Source of the DNA: Moraxellaceae bacterium
GTDB taxonomy: Bacteria > Pseudomonadota > Gammaproteobacteria > Pseudomonadales > Moraxellaceae
Assembly (NCBI GenBank): GCA_030684415.1
Contig: JAUXNL010000232.1
Location: 1 to 14,660 of the forward strand
Direction of reading: 5' to 3'
Length of the DNA: 14,660 nucleotides
Part shown: positions 7,475 through 14,166 of the stretch, piece after piece
How the letters are laid out: each line of letters begins with the position of its first letter
Position numbering within the stretch: position 1 is the first letter of the stretch
The notes under the pieces: generated by a model
What the model was told of the DNA's origin: nothing
The model's database searches: none
What the model saw: the letters and a program-made list of their open reading frames with translations, nothing else
Made by a program: the position numbers and the translations under genes

Positions 7475-8008
7475 ATGGAATACGCCACACACTGGCATGT
7501 GCTGGCCACACTGGCCGTGGTCGTGATTCTGGGTTTGTCCGCTTACGCCCTGCATTTGTATGTCCGCTTGCAGCAATTACCGGCCAAGAGCGCCGACCAT
7601 GATGCTACAGGCACGGCAGCGGCGGAGGCGGAGGCGGAGGCGCCTGTGCACTGTGCCACCCACGAGGCTCGTGATGAAGAGCTACGCCAAAGCATCAGTC
7701 TTTTGGCGCGTGCAATGGTGAATGGCGACTGTAATCTTTCAGAGGGCTGCATCCGCATCCGCTACCTGATGGACCATCTTGATCCTGCACAAGTCACACG
7801 AGCGGGCATCGACATCATTTATGTGCATTACGAGGCAATTGCTCATCTGGATGTGCTGGAGGCTCGCAAGGCGCTGGACAAGGCCGCACGCCGTGCGCAA
7901 GACCGTGAGCGTGAGGCGCTGGAAGCGAAGCATGGTGAGGCGATTCTGCTGGCCGCGCGTGAGTTGATGCAGCGTTTTGGTGAGAGCCTGCGGCGTGCTA
8001 CGAGTTGA
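7475..8008 (+). CDS. DUF2489 domain membrane protein
   Basis: This 177-residue protein has one N-terminal membrane helix (about residues 8-30, HVLATLAVVVILGLSAYALHL). An Ala/Glu linker and a helical cytoplasmic domain follow. The GDCNLSEGCIRIRYLMDHLD stretch, with paired cysteines, and the helix-rich charged C-terminus match DUF2489, a family found mainly in gammaproteobacteria and without a known function. The ATG at 7475 has GGGAG 5 nt upstream; the frame is open far upstream, but that part is antisense to the DsbD-like gene and has no ribosome site. A GGCGGA hexamer repeated three times (7621-7638) encodes AEAEAEA in the linker. The gene stands alone on the plus strand. Confidence 0.85.
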   Translation: MEYATHWHVLATLAVVVILGLSAYALHLYVRLQQLPAKSADHDATGTAAAEAEAEAPVHCATHEARDEELRQSISLLARAMVNGDCNLSEGCIRIRYLMDHLDPAQVTRAGIDIIYVHYEAIAHLDVLEARKALDKAARRAQDREREALEAKHGEAILLAARELMQRFGESLRRATS

Positions 8009-8021
8009 GGCCGGGGCATTG

Positions 8022-8052
8022 GCCGCTGTCTGAAAAACTTCAGTCAGGCGGC
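8022..8052 (+). terminator. Imperfect hairpin after the DUF2489 gene
   Basis: GCCGC (8022-8026) pairs with GCGGC (8048-8052), and TG.CTGAA with TTCAG.CA, with one mismatch and one bulge; the loop is aaac. It starts 13 nt after the stop and is followed by TCTTTCTC, a poor U-run. It may be a weak terminator or a decayed relative of the CTGAAAA hairpins nearby. Confidence 0.4.
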
Positions 8053-8083
8053 TCTTTCTCGAGTGGATTGCTCCGGATTTTTT

Positions 8084-8118
8084 CCCTTCGATAAACACAG
8101 GGAAGTACTGTCGAAGGG
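8084..8118. repeat. Imperfect palindrome CCCTTCGA...TCGAAGGG
   Basis: Eight-base arms (8084-8091 and 8111-8118) are separated by 19 nt. The arms resemble short intergenic repeats of the CCCTTCGA kind that I recall from many proteobacterial genomes. No coding signal is visible here. Confidence 0.5.
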
Positions 8119-8152
8119 CATTTCCTGCAGGGCTAAGCGGGAAGTTAGTGGC

Positions 8153-8321
8153 TTAACAGCTTGCTGAAAAATGCTTTTCAGCAAGCTGTTTCCCGGCCAA
8201 GGATGGCCGGGTCGCGAATCAATCACGTCCAAGTGATTGATTCAGCGTGGAGCGATTCCGGACATGTGCCTACATTGCGGGCTGAAAAAGCCCGGATGGG
8301 CGTTTTTCAGCAAGCTGTTAA
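8153..8321 (-). repeat. Dispersed structured repeat, copy B (MITE-like, complete)
   Basis: This 169-bp unit has perfect 19-bp terminal inverted repeats (TTAACAGCTTGCTGAAAA plus one A at 8153-8171, reverse complement at 8303-8321). Read from the left it holds five elements. The first is a 16-bp end hairpin (8155-8170/8175-8190). The second is CCCGGCCA/TGGCCGGG (8192-8199/8204-8211). The third is GAATCAATCAC/GTGATTGATTC (8216-8226/8233-8243). The fourth is a decayed TCCGGA arm near 8257. The fifth is CGGGCT/AGCCCG (8278-8283/8289-8294). It is inverted relative to copies A and C. It carries no open frame of its own that looks real, so if mobile it would depend on another transposase. Confidence 0.85.
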
Positions 8322-8330
8322 AAGACTCTG

Positions 8331-8355
8331 GGTTCCCGCCTTCGCGGGAATGACG
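8331..8355. repeat. TTCCCGC...GCGGGAATGACG hairpin repeat
   Basis: TTCCCGC (8333-8339) pairs with GCGGGAA (8344-8350) around cttc, followed by TGACG. This motif is familiar as a dispersed intergenic repeat in many proteobacteria. It directly follows copy B. Confidence 0.6.
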
Positions 8356-8403
8356 AAATAGTGCGCAGGCCCCTGCTGGTTGTCTGGGGGCGGAGGCTAT
8401 CCG

Positions 8404-8425
8404 CGGCGACACAATGGTGTCGCCG
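8404..8425. repeat. CGGCGACAC hairpin next to the DUF7931-like stop codon
   Basis: A perfect 9-bp stem (8404-8412/8417-8425) with loop aatg lies 2 nt beyond the stop of the minus-strand gene. No U-run follows on that strand, so it may be a repeat or an mRNA-end stabiliser and not an intrinsic terminator. Confidence 0.5.
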
Positions 8426-8427
8426 TC

Positions 8428-8955
8428 CTACACACGGATTTCACGGAAGTCAGCGATTTCTCGTGCACGGTTCCACATTTCTTCAAAGCGCAACGTGGCG
8501 CGCTGGGCATGCGGAATTGATTTGGCCGAGAGCATGCCCTGATACACCTTCAGGCTGTCGCGGCGCAGCAGGCCGATATTGTCGGCCACTATCCATGCTT
8601 CTGGCTGCTTCATATCGTCTTCATGTAGTTGGCGGATGCGCAGCTTGCTGGGCAGACGCCGAGACAGGCCGAGCAGTTTGTGGCCCCAGCGCAGCGCCAC
8701 CCCCGGCTCGGCCAGCAGGATACGGACATCGGAGTAGCGGCTGCGGCGCGCCAATGCGGACAAGCCGTCTGCAAAGGCATCGGCGTTAAAACGCTCTGGC
8801 TCAAGGTCCGGGGTCAGAATCAGCAACTGGCGTCGCACCTGCGCCAGCAGGGCAAGTTCGGCTCGGGCGAAGTCTTCCAGGCTGTCGAGTTTCAGCAGGG
8901 TTTCCGATTCGCCGAGCCGGAAGCCTGCGAGTACCTGCTCGAATGGAGTCGTCAT
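8428..8955 (-). CDS. DUF7931 / phospholipase-D-like small protein
   Basis: This 175-residue soluble protein begins MTTPFEQVLAGFRLGESETL. It contains the alternating pattern LILTPDLEPERFNADAFADGLSALARRSRYSDVRILLAEPGVAL, then LRIRQLHEDD and WIVADNIGLLRR. This is the beta-alpha layout of a PLD-like fold, but no HxKxxxxD catalytic motif is seen, so enzyme activity is doubtful. Proteins of this kind occur near purB and roxA in pseudomonad-type genomes; the function is unknown. The ATG at 8955 has AGAAGG 8 nt upstream. An in-frame ATG at 9012 (AAGG 4 nt upstream) would add 19 residues and cannot be excluded. The gene lies downstream of roxA on the same strand, but copy C of the repeat separates them. 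Confidence 0.75.
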   Translation of the reverse strand: MTTPFEQVLAGFRLGESETLLKLDSLEDFARAELALLAQVRRQLLILTPDLEPERFNADAFADGLSALARRSRYSDVRILLAEPGVALRWGHKLLGLSRRLPSKLRIRQLHEDDMKQPEAWIVADNIGLLRRDSLKVYQGMLSAKSIPHAQRATLRFEEMWNRAREIADFREIRV

Positions 8956-9037
8956 GGCAGGGGCCTTCTGTCGTTGTGCCGCGATGCTTGGCGTGTTGGA
9001 GCCGGCGATCATGGCGCCTTCATCTTCTGGCGATCAC

Positions 9038-9171
9038 TTTTTCAGCCAGCGAGTCCGGCACTTGTCCGCAATCGCTTCACGCTGAATCAATCACTTGACG
9101 TGTTTGATTCGCGACCCGGCCATTCTTGGCCGGGAAGCAGCTTGCTGAAAAGCATTTTCAGCAAGCTGTTA
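9038..9171 (+). repeat. Dispersed structured repeat, copy C (right end intact)
   Basis: This copy occupies half of the 270-bp gap between roxA and the DUF7931-like gene. It has the GAATCAATCAC hairpin (9084-9094/9100-9110, one mismatch). A perfect CCCGGCCA/TGGCCGGG stem follows (9115-9122/9127-9134). The end hairpin CAGCTTGCTGAAAA is a perfect 14-bp stem (9138-9151/9155-9168). The TCCGG/CCGCA hairpin has one mismatch. The left terminal repeat seen in copy B is absent. The remaining gap (9172-9282) shows nothing I can name. Confidence 0.85.
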
Positions 9172-9282
9172 GGTCGGTCATTAGCTCGCACGCATCATGG
9201 TGCGGCGGCATGGCAGCCGTATATATGCAGGGCTGCATGCAGGATGAGCCCGGCGCTGGCTCCGATGTTTGCCAGCGGATGC

Positions 9283-10482
9283 TCAGTCGGCGTCCAGAAA
9301 CCAGTGGCCGAGCGCAATTTGCGCTTGCAGCCAGCTTATCGCCTCGGCGTCATCCTGCCAGCCGGCAAGCTGCTCGGCGGTCAGATGCCGGTGATCGGCG
9401 AGCAGGCGCACCAGCGCGGCCAGCCGGGGCGGAAAGTCTTCGGTCATGCCATTAATGTAGAGCGTGTCGGGCTCGCCATTGGTGTTGGGGCTAGTGTCGG
9501 TGCTGGTGTCGGTGTTGGTGTAGAGGCAGCGTGAAGCGGGGTCGCGGCGGAGCAGCGCGCCGTTTGCCAGTGCGGCAAGGATTTCATCCGGGCTTAGCTC
9601 ATCGCCCTGCGGTTCGTAGTCGCTGTACTTCGGCTCGGACAGCAAGGGTGCCAATGCCTGTGCAAACTGCGCGCGATCATTCAGCAGGGTCAGCATTTGC
9701 GCACGCAGTTGTTCGATGTCGTCTATCGTCAGCAAGCCTGGCTGTGCGCAGGGAGAACGCCCGGCATCCGAGGCCAGCACACGGCCTTCTTGTTCCAGCA
9801 CAGTGTCTGCTACGCGCTCCAGCAACTCGGTCAACGCTGGTGCGCGGAAACCGAAGGAATATGTCGTGCAGTCGTTCTGGGCGACGCCGTAATGCGCGAG
9901 CCCCGGCGGCACATAGAGCAGGTCGCCGGGGTGCAGCTCTTCGTCAAAATGCGTGTCGATGTTTTCGATGATGCGCAGTGCGGTGCCTTGCACGCGCGGC
10001 GTAGTGTCGTCGCAGTGCTGGCCAAGCTGCCAGCGGCGACGGCCGATGCCCTGCACCAGAAACACGTCGTACTGGTCGTAGTGCGGGCCAACCGATCCGC
10101 CTTCGGGGGCAAACGACATCATGATGTCGTCGATGCGCCAATTCGGAATGAAGTTGAAGTGGTCGAGGTAATCCGCCAGCTCGGGCAAATAGTGGTCCAC
10201 GGCCTGCACCAGCAGTGTCCAGTGTGTTTTCGGCAGTTGCTTGAATTGCTTGGCGGTAAAGGGGCCGCTGCGCAGCTCCCATGGGGTCTTGCCTTTTTCC
10301 AGAATCAACCGTGCTTCCACGCTTTCTTCTTGCGCCAGCTCCATCAGGTCTTCAGGCGACAGGCGATAAGCCAGCTCCGGAAACGCATTGCGCACCAGCA
10401 GCGGCTTTTTCTGCCAGTAGTCGCGCAGGAATTCCGTGGGCGTCAGGCCACCAAGATGGGGGAGTGGGGAGTTGGCGATCAT
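9283..10482 (-). CDS. roxA: Ribosomal protein L16 arginine 3-hydroxylase RoxA (YcfD, JmjC oxygenase)
   Basis: This 399-residue Fe(II)/2-oxoglutarate oxygenase would hydroxylate an arginine of ribosomal protein L16 (Arg81 in E. coli). The JmjC core has the iron-binding triad H134 and D136 in VGPHYDQYDVF plus H197 in PGLAHYGV. Other family blocks are DYWQKKPLLVRNAFPE near the N-terminus, LHPGDLLYVPPG at 184-195, and a C-terminal winged-helix-like region ending FLDAD. It is longer than E. coli YcfD (373 aa). Part of the excess is a Thr-X dipeptide run, TNTDTSTDTSPNTN at about 322-335. The ATG at 10482 has GGAAG 8 nt upstream. The mrr gene lies 64 bp upstream on the same strand. Confidence 0.93.
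   Translation of the reverse strand: MIANSPLPHLGGLTPTEFLRDYWQKKPLLVRNAFPELAYRLSPEDLMELAQEESVEARLILEKGKTPWELRSGPFTAKQFKQLPKTHWTLLVQAVDHYLPELADYLDHFNFIPNWRIDDIMMSFAPEGGSVGPHYDQYDVFLVQGIGRRRWQLGQHCDDTTPRVQGTALRIIENIDTHFDEELHPGDLLYVPPGLAHYGVAQNDCTTYSFGFRAPALTELLERVADTVLEQEGRVLASDAGRSPCAQPGLLTIDDIEQLRAQMLTLLNDRAQFAQALAPLLSEPKYSDYEPQGDELSPDEILAALANGALLRRDPASRCLYTNTDTSTDTSPNTNGEPDTLYINGMTEDFPPRLAALVRLLADHRHLTAEQLAGWQDDAEAISWLQAQIALGHWFLDAD
9481..9522. repeat. Hexanucleotide tandem repeat inside roxA
   Basis: Seven near-identical hexamers run in register: GGTGTT, GGGGCT, AGTGTC, GGTGCT, GGTGTC, GGTGTT, GGTGTA. On the coding strand they give alternating Thr (once Pro) with Asn, Asp or Ser. The 6-bp unit keeps the frame when copy number changes. 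The run falls in the linker before the C-terminal domain. Confidence 0.85.
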
Positions 10483-10546
10483 TTATATTCTTCCATCTCT
10501 CTCGCATGGGTTACGAAGAGTCAGTGATGAATGCTTCGGGAAAGCG

Positions 10547-11461
10547 TTATTCTTCCTCAAAATAGTCCGAGTCAATTCTTTTTATTTCATACGTGCTCTG
10601 CGTGCTTACGCCAAGATTATTCTCAATCATTAAATCGGTAAGGCGAGGCCCGTCAATAAGTATGATTTTAGCCTCTATATTTTCGACATAGGCTTTGGCA
10701 TCTGCCGTGAAAAATGACGTTGTAATAAAAATTCCTTTCTTGGCTTTTTGTCCAAGAAGAGCCCCTGCAAACTTTTGAATTTCAGGTCGCCCAACAGATC
10801 CTTCCCATTTTTTTGCTTGAATGTATATGACATCTAGGCCGAGCTTGTCCTCTTTTATGATGCCATCAATTCCGGCGTCACCAGACTTTCCAACAACGGT
10901 GGCGGCCTCTTTGAAAGAGCCGCCATAGCCCATTTTTACTAATAGCTCTACTACTAGGTTTTCAAAGCGTCCTGGGGATATGCTTTTGATTATCGATAAT
11001 AGCTCGCTGGATAGCGCTGATTTAATGGCTGAGTACCCGGCCTCAATGATTTCTTGCGGCGTTTGCCTAGCGTCATTTTCGCTTACTGCTATATTGGAAC
11101 TCTCGTCCTGCCCGATTTTCTTGGCTTGAAACTCGTTAAATGATTCATATTGACGGAGCATCTTGCTTGTGATTTTCGTTGGTGACGAAGTCAGAAGTTG
11201 GTGGCCACTCTCCGTAATTTGGAAGTATCCGCGGCCTGTCTTGCTAAGTAATCCTGCTTTTGTAAGATGAGTTTTTGCCCAGCCGACACGATTGTTAATG
11301 ACATGAGCAACACCACTCGGAAGAAGTTGTTGTCGCTCCTCTTCGGTCAAGCTGAACTCTTGAGCAATAGCCTCGATTGCGTCTTTGAATCGATGCTCCT
11401 TGCCATCACTGGCAATGCGCATTAGCGGGAGCATGCAGCTTTCGTAATCTGGGATGCTCAT
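10547..11461 (-). CDS. mrr: Mrr-type methyl-dependent (type IV) restriction endonuclease
   Basis: This 304-residue protein has the length and layout of E. coli Mrr. An N-terminal winged-helix DNA-binding domain (Mrr_N, about 8-92, with SGVAHVINNRVGWAKTHLTKAGL) is followed by a linker and a PD-(D/E)XK catalytic domain. That domain shows FENLVVELL (E167), GDAGIDGII (D199) and IQAKKW (Q215-A-K217). VGRPEIQKFAGALLGQKAKKG and FITTSFFT are strongly conserved family blocks. Mrr cuts DNA carrying foreign methylation, so no partner methylase is expected, and none is present. Base composition differs from the neighbours: by hand count 23 of 60 G+C in each of 10561-10620 and 10621-10680, against 36 of 60 at 11581-11640 in purB. 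It lies between purB (73 bp away) and roxA on the same strand. The ATG has GGGA about 10 nt upstream. Confidence 0.93.
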   Translation of the reverse strand: MSIPDYESCMLPLMRIASDGKEHRFKDAIEAIAQEFSLTEEERQQLLPSGVAHVINNRVGWAKTHLTKAGLLSKTGRGYFQITESGHQLLTSSPTKITSKMLRQYESFNEFQAKKIGQDESSNIAVSENDARQTPQEIIEAGYSAIKSALSSELLSIIKSISPGRFENLVVELLVKMGYGGSFKEAATVVGKSGDAGIDGIIKEDKLGLDVIYIQAKKWEGSVGRPEIQKFAGALLGQKAKKGIFITTSFFTADAKAYVENIEAKIILIDGPRLTDLMIENNLGVSTQSTYEIKRIDSDYFEEE

Positions 11462-11534
11462 GTGGCTCAGTCCCTTGGCTTGTGGTGGTCAGGTTCGTGT
11501 TCGGTATCATCGACAAAGCAGGGCAGGGAGCGCG

Positions 11535-12899
11535 TCAGATTCGTCGGGCCTGCTCAGCGGCATTGCCGGTGTAGCTGCCCGGGGTCATGGCGCGCAGCTC
11601 GACCTTGGCCGCTTCCGGAATTTCCAGCGTTTCGATAAAGACTTGCAGCGCCTCGCGGTCGATACCTTTTCCGCGCGTCAGGGCTTTCAGTTTTTCATAC
11701 GGCTTTTCGATGCCGTAACGGCGCATCACCGTCTGGATCGGCTCGGCCAGCACTTCCCAGGCGTTGTCGAGATCGTCAGCAAGGCGGGCCGCATTCACCT
11801 CCAGCTTGCCGATGCCCTTCAGTGAGGCTTCATAAGCAATCAGGCTGTGTGCAAGGCCGACACCGAGATTACGCAGGACGGTGGAGTCGGTGAGGTCACG
11901 TTGCCAGCGCGACACCGGCAGTTTTTCAGCAAGATGGCCCAGAATCGCATTGGCGAGGCCCAGATTGCCTTCCGAGTTTTCAAAGTCGATGGGATTGACC
12001 TTGTGCGGCATGGTCGACGAACCGACTTCGCCTTCTTTCAGTCGCTGCTTGAAATAGCCCAGTGAGATATAGCCCCAGACATCACGATCGAAGTCGAGAA
12101 GAATGGTGTTGAAGCGCTTCACGGCATCGAAGAGTTCTGCGATGTAGTCATGCGGCTCGATCTGCGTGGTGTAGGGGTTGAAGGTCAGACCCAGCGACTC
12201 CACGAACGCACGCGCATTGGCCTCCCAGTCCACATCCGGGTAAGCCGAAAGATGGGCGTTGTAGTTGCCGACAGCACCGTTGATCTTGCCGAGGATGTCC
12301 ACTTTTTCCAGTTGGCGGATCTGGCGCTCGAGCCGGTAGGCGACGTTGGCCATTTCTTTGCCCAGTGTGGTGGGCGACGCGGTCTGGCCATGGGTACGCG
12401 AGAGCATCGGCAGCTCAGCGTTGGTGCGTGCCAGCGTCTTGATGGCGTCCAGCACTTTTCGCATGTCGGTCAGCAGCACGTCGCGACCGGCGTTGAGCAT
12501 CAGGCCGTGCGAGGTGTTGTTGATGTCTTCCGAGGTGCAGGCGAAGTGGATGAACTCACTGACCTTGTTCAGTTCGGGCAGTGCTGCCACGCGATCCTTC
12601 AGGAAATATTCCACCGCTTTCACAACGTGATTGGTGGTGCGCTCGGTGGTCTTGATCCATTCGGCATCGGCCTCACTGAACTCCGCTACCAGCTTGTCGA
12701 GAAAGGCGTTGGCCTCGGCTGAGAAAGCTGGCACCTCCGGAATGCCCTCATGCGCGGCCAGTCGCTGCAGCCAGCGTACCTCTACTTCGACACGGGCACG
12801 GATGAGCCCGTACTCGCTGAAAATGGGGCGCAGGGCATCGACCTTGCTGCCGTAGCGGCCATCGACGGGGGAAAGGGCGGTCAGGGCGGAGAGGGGCAT
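11535..12899 (-). CDS. purB: Adenylosuccinate lyase
   Basis: This 454-residue homotetrameric cytoplasmic lyase of the fumarase/aspartase superfamily acts twice in purine synthesis: SAICAR to AICAR plus fumarate, and adenylosuccinate to AMP plus fumarate. The superfamily signature GSSTMPHKVNP is at 293-303, with catalytic Ser295 in the same position as in E. coli PurB. The catalytic His is H170 in SRTHGQTASPT. TTNHVVKAVEYFL and FACTSEDINNTSH are further substrate-binding blocks. The protein is full length. The ATG at 12899 has GGAAG 6 nt upstream. The mrr gene follows with no obvious terminator between, so read-through into mrr and roxA is likely. Confidence 0.97.
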   Translation of the reverse strand: MPLSALTALSPVDGRYGSKVDALRPIFSEYGLIRARVEVEVRWLQRLAAHEGIPEVPAFSAEANAFLDKLVAEFSEADAEWIKTTERTTNHVVKAVEYFLKDRVAALPELNKVSEFIHFACTSEDINNTSHGLMLNAGRDVLLTDMRKVLDAIKTLARTNAELPMLSRTHGQTASPTTLGKEMANVAYRLERQIRQLEKVDILGKINGAVGNYNAHLSAYPDVDWEANARAFVESLGLTFNPYTTQIEPHDYIAELFDAVKRFNTILLDFDRDVWGYISLGYFKQRLKEGEVGSSTMPHKVNPIDFENSEGNLGLANAILGHLAEKLPVSRWQRDLTDSTVLRNLGVGLAHSLIAYEASLKGIGKLEVNAARLADDLDNAWEVLAEPIQTVMRRYGIEKPYEKLKALTRGKGIDREALQVFIETLEIPEAAKVELRAMTPGSYTGNAAEQARRI

Positions 12900-12933
12900 G
12901 GCAGGCTTCCGGGCAGGACAAAACGAGGCGCGA

Positions 12934-12939
12934 AGTTTA
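12934..12939 (-). promoter_or_regulatory. purB: Candidate -10 box for purB
   Basis: On the minus strand TAAACT lies about 34 nt before the purB ATG. Seventeen bases further upstream a weak TGAATC could be a -35. The rest of the 12900-13075 gap holds two copies of GCCGAGAGGCC (12964-12974, 13013-13023) and nothing else that I recognise. Confidence 0.3.
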
Positions 12940-13075
12940 CACGGAATGCGCAGGTGATTCAGCGCCGAGAGGCCTGTGTGGCCAGACTAGTCATCAGCGG
13001 AGGGGCGAGGCCGCCGAGAGGCCCAGCCGCTTCAATGCTGGAAAAGATTTGGTTGAGGCGCTGTGTCTGGTGGGG

Positions 13076-14029
13076 TCAGGGGAGGGCGTAGTGCAGGGTG
13101 ATGGTGTTGCCGGCGCGGGTGTTGTGGATTTTGTGCACATTGCCGGAGTGCAACTGGACGCTGTAGTGCTGCCCTAGAGCCTCGAAACGCTCATACATGA
13201 CATCGTTAAACATGACGAAGTCGCCTGTGTATGAGACCCCGAGTACGGCAACCAGTATCTGCCCGGTTGGCGACATGGAGGTGCCCGGTTGCAGTAAATA
13301 GTCGGTTGATACGTCGAAACCATTGTGGGTTTCACTGTATGTCTCGCGTATGACCATCTCGCGTATGGCTATGTTGTCAGCATAAGAATATATGCCCTGT
13401 TTTTGGAGCTTGCCGCCAGCGGTGTAGTAAAAGCGAGTGTGCATGTCTGCTCCCGTGCGGATGCTCTCTAGTCGGCCGTTCGCATCAAGAGAATACTCAA
13501 CGTCGGTTTCAGAACTGCTGCAGGCGGCGCAGTCCGGTTGGTTATACGTTCGTCGGCTACCTGCAGGTGTTCTTGCCAAGGCTGTCACTTCTGTACGGGG
13601 GTCATCATCCGTAAGCCACACGTCGTCCGGGCCGGGACTGGTGAACCGGGTTGTCTGGACGTGGCTAGCTTGTAGTCCATGGTGCTCGCAGCCCTGTGAA
13701 GATGCATAAAACGTATATTGGCTAAGCTGGGCAACCTGCAATTCCAACAGAACATCACCAGTATTTTCTATCCGGCATTCCTCCCAGTACGACATCACAT
13801 CGTCGCTATTGCCGAAGGTGTTGTCTTCACCCGGCCCACTGTAGTGCCGAACGCGGACCAGTTGGCCGTTCCTGTAATCGAAGCGAGTCAGCGCGGTAGT
13901 GTGGCCATTTGCATCCTCTCGCGTCACCGACATCAGCTTGCCGGGGCTTTGGGTGGCGGTTGGCTCATCGCCACAAGCCCCTAGCGCCAGTAGCAGAGCG
14001 AGCAGAATCGAACGGCAGACAATAGGCAT
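13076..14029 (-). CDS. Putative lipoprotein of unknown function
   Basis: This 317-residue protein has a lipoprotein signal peptide (SILLALLLALGAC, lipidated C19 in LGAC), so it is probably anchored in the outer or inner membrane. I do not recognise the mature part. It is rich in beta-strand-like Tyr/Thr/Arg segments, some resembling YD-repeat units (RFDYRNGQLVRVRHYSG; ANGRLESIRTGADMHTRFYY; AGGKLQKQGIYSY). It has two Asp-rich loops of similar shape, GPGEDNTFGNSDDV (about 65-78) and SPGPDDVWLTDDDPR, which could bind metal. A CAACSS cluster lies near the middle. The ATG at 14029 has no good ribosome site; no better start is seen. It is probably transcribed alone, since the aceA terminator lies upstream. 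Confidence 0.75.
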   Translation of the reverse strand: MPIVCRSILLALLLALGACGDEPTATQSPGKLMSVTREDANGHTTALTRFDYRNGQLVRVRHYSGPGEDNTFGNSDDVMSYWEECRIENTGDVLLELQVAQLSQYTFYASSQGCEHHGLQASHVQTTRFTSPGPDDVWLTDDDPRTEVTALARTPAGSRRTYNQPDCAACSSSETDVEYSLDANGRLESIRTGADMHTRFYYTAGGKLQKQGIYSYADNIAIREMVIRETYSETHNGFDVSTDYLLQPGTSMSPTGQILVAVLGVSYTGDFVMFNDVMYERFEALGQHYSVQLHSGNVHKIHNTRAGNTITLHYALP

Positions 14030-14114
14030 TTAGTTGGCAATCTTTACGGAAGTGCGAGCGATGCTAACGGAATTCGGCCTTCGTTCAAGTAGAGCAGACA
14101 AGTGAGTCAGGCAT

Positions 14115-14147
14115 AAAAAAGCCCCCTGTGCATTGCGCACAGGGGGC
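14115..14147 (-). terminator. Intrinsic terminator of aceA
   Basis: A perfect 11-bp stem GCCCCCTGTGC (14121-14131/14137-14147), loop attgc, is followed on the minus strand by six U (complement of 14115-14120). It starts 19 nt after the isocitrate lyase stop. Confidence 0.9.
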
Positions 14148-14166
14148 TTCATGAAACCTATCCGGC

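Noticed and set aside
8153..8321. Reading TTAA at both ends as proof of a piggyBac-like target duplication
   Set aside because: TTAA is inside the perfect inverted repeat, so it may belong to the element. No transposase or empty site is available to decide.
8161..8361. Small open frames inside repeat copy B (and similar ones in copy A at 2807-3090)
   Set aside because: They consist of palindromic repeat sequence, differ between copies and lack ribosome sites. The repeat looks non-coding.
3018..9171. CRISPR array interpretation of the repeated units
   Set aside because: Copies are kilobases apart, in both orientations, without regular spacers or cas genes.
8629..9534. A 301-codon plus-strand open frame across the DUF7931-like gene, repeat copy C and the end of roxA
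   Set aside because: It runs antisense through two recognisable proteins and through the repeat, and its own product has no family features.
10547..11461. Part of a complete restriction-modification system
   Set aside because: No methylase or specificity subunit is nearby, and Mrr is known to act alone on foreign-methylated DNA.
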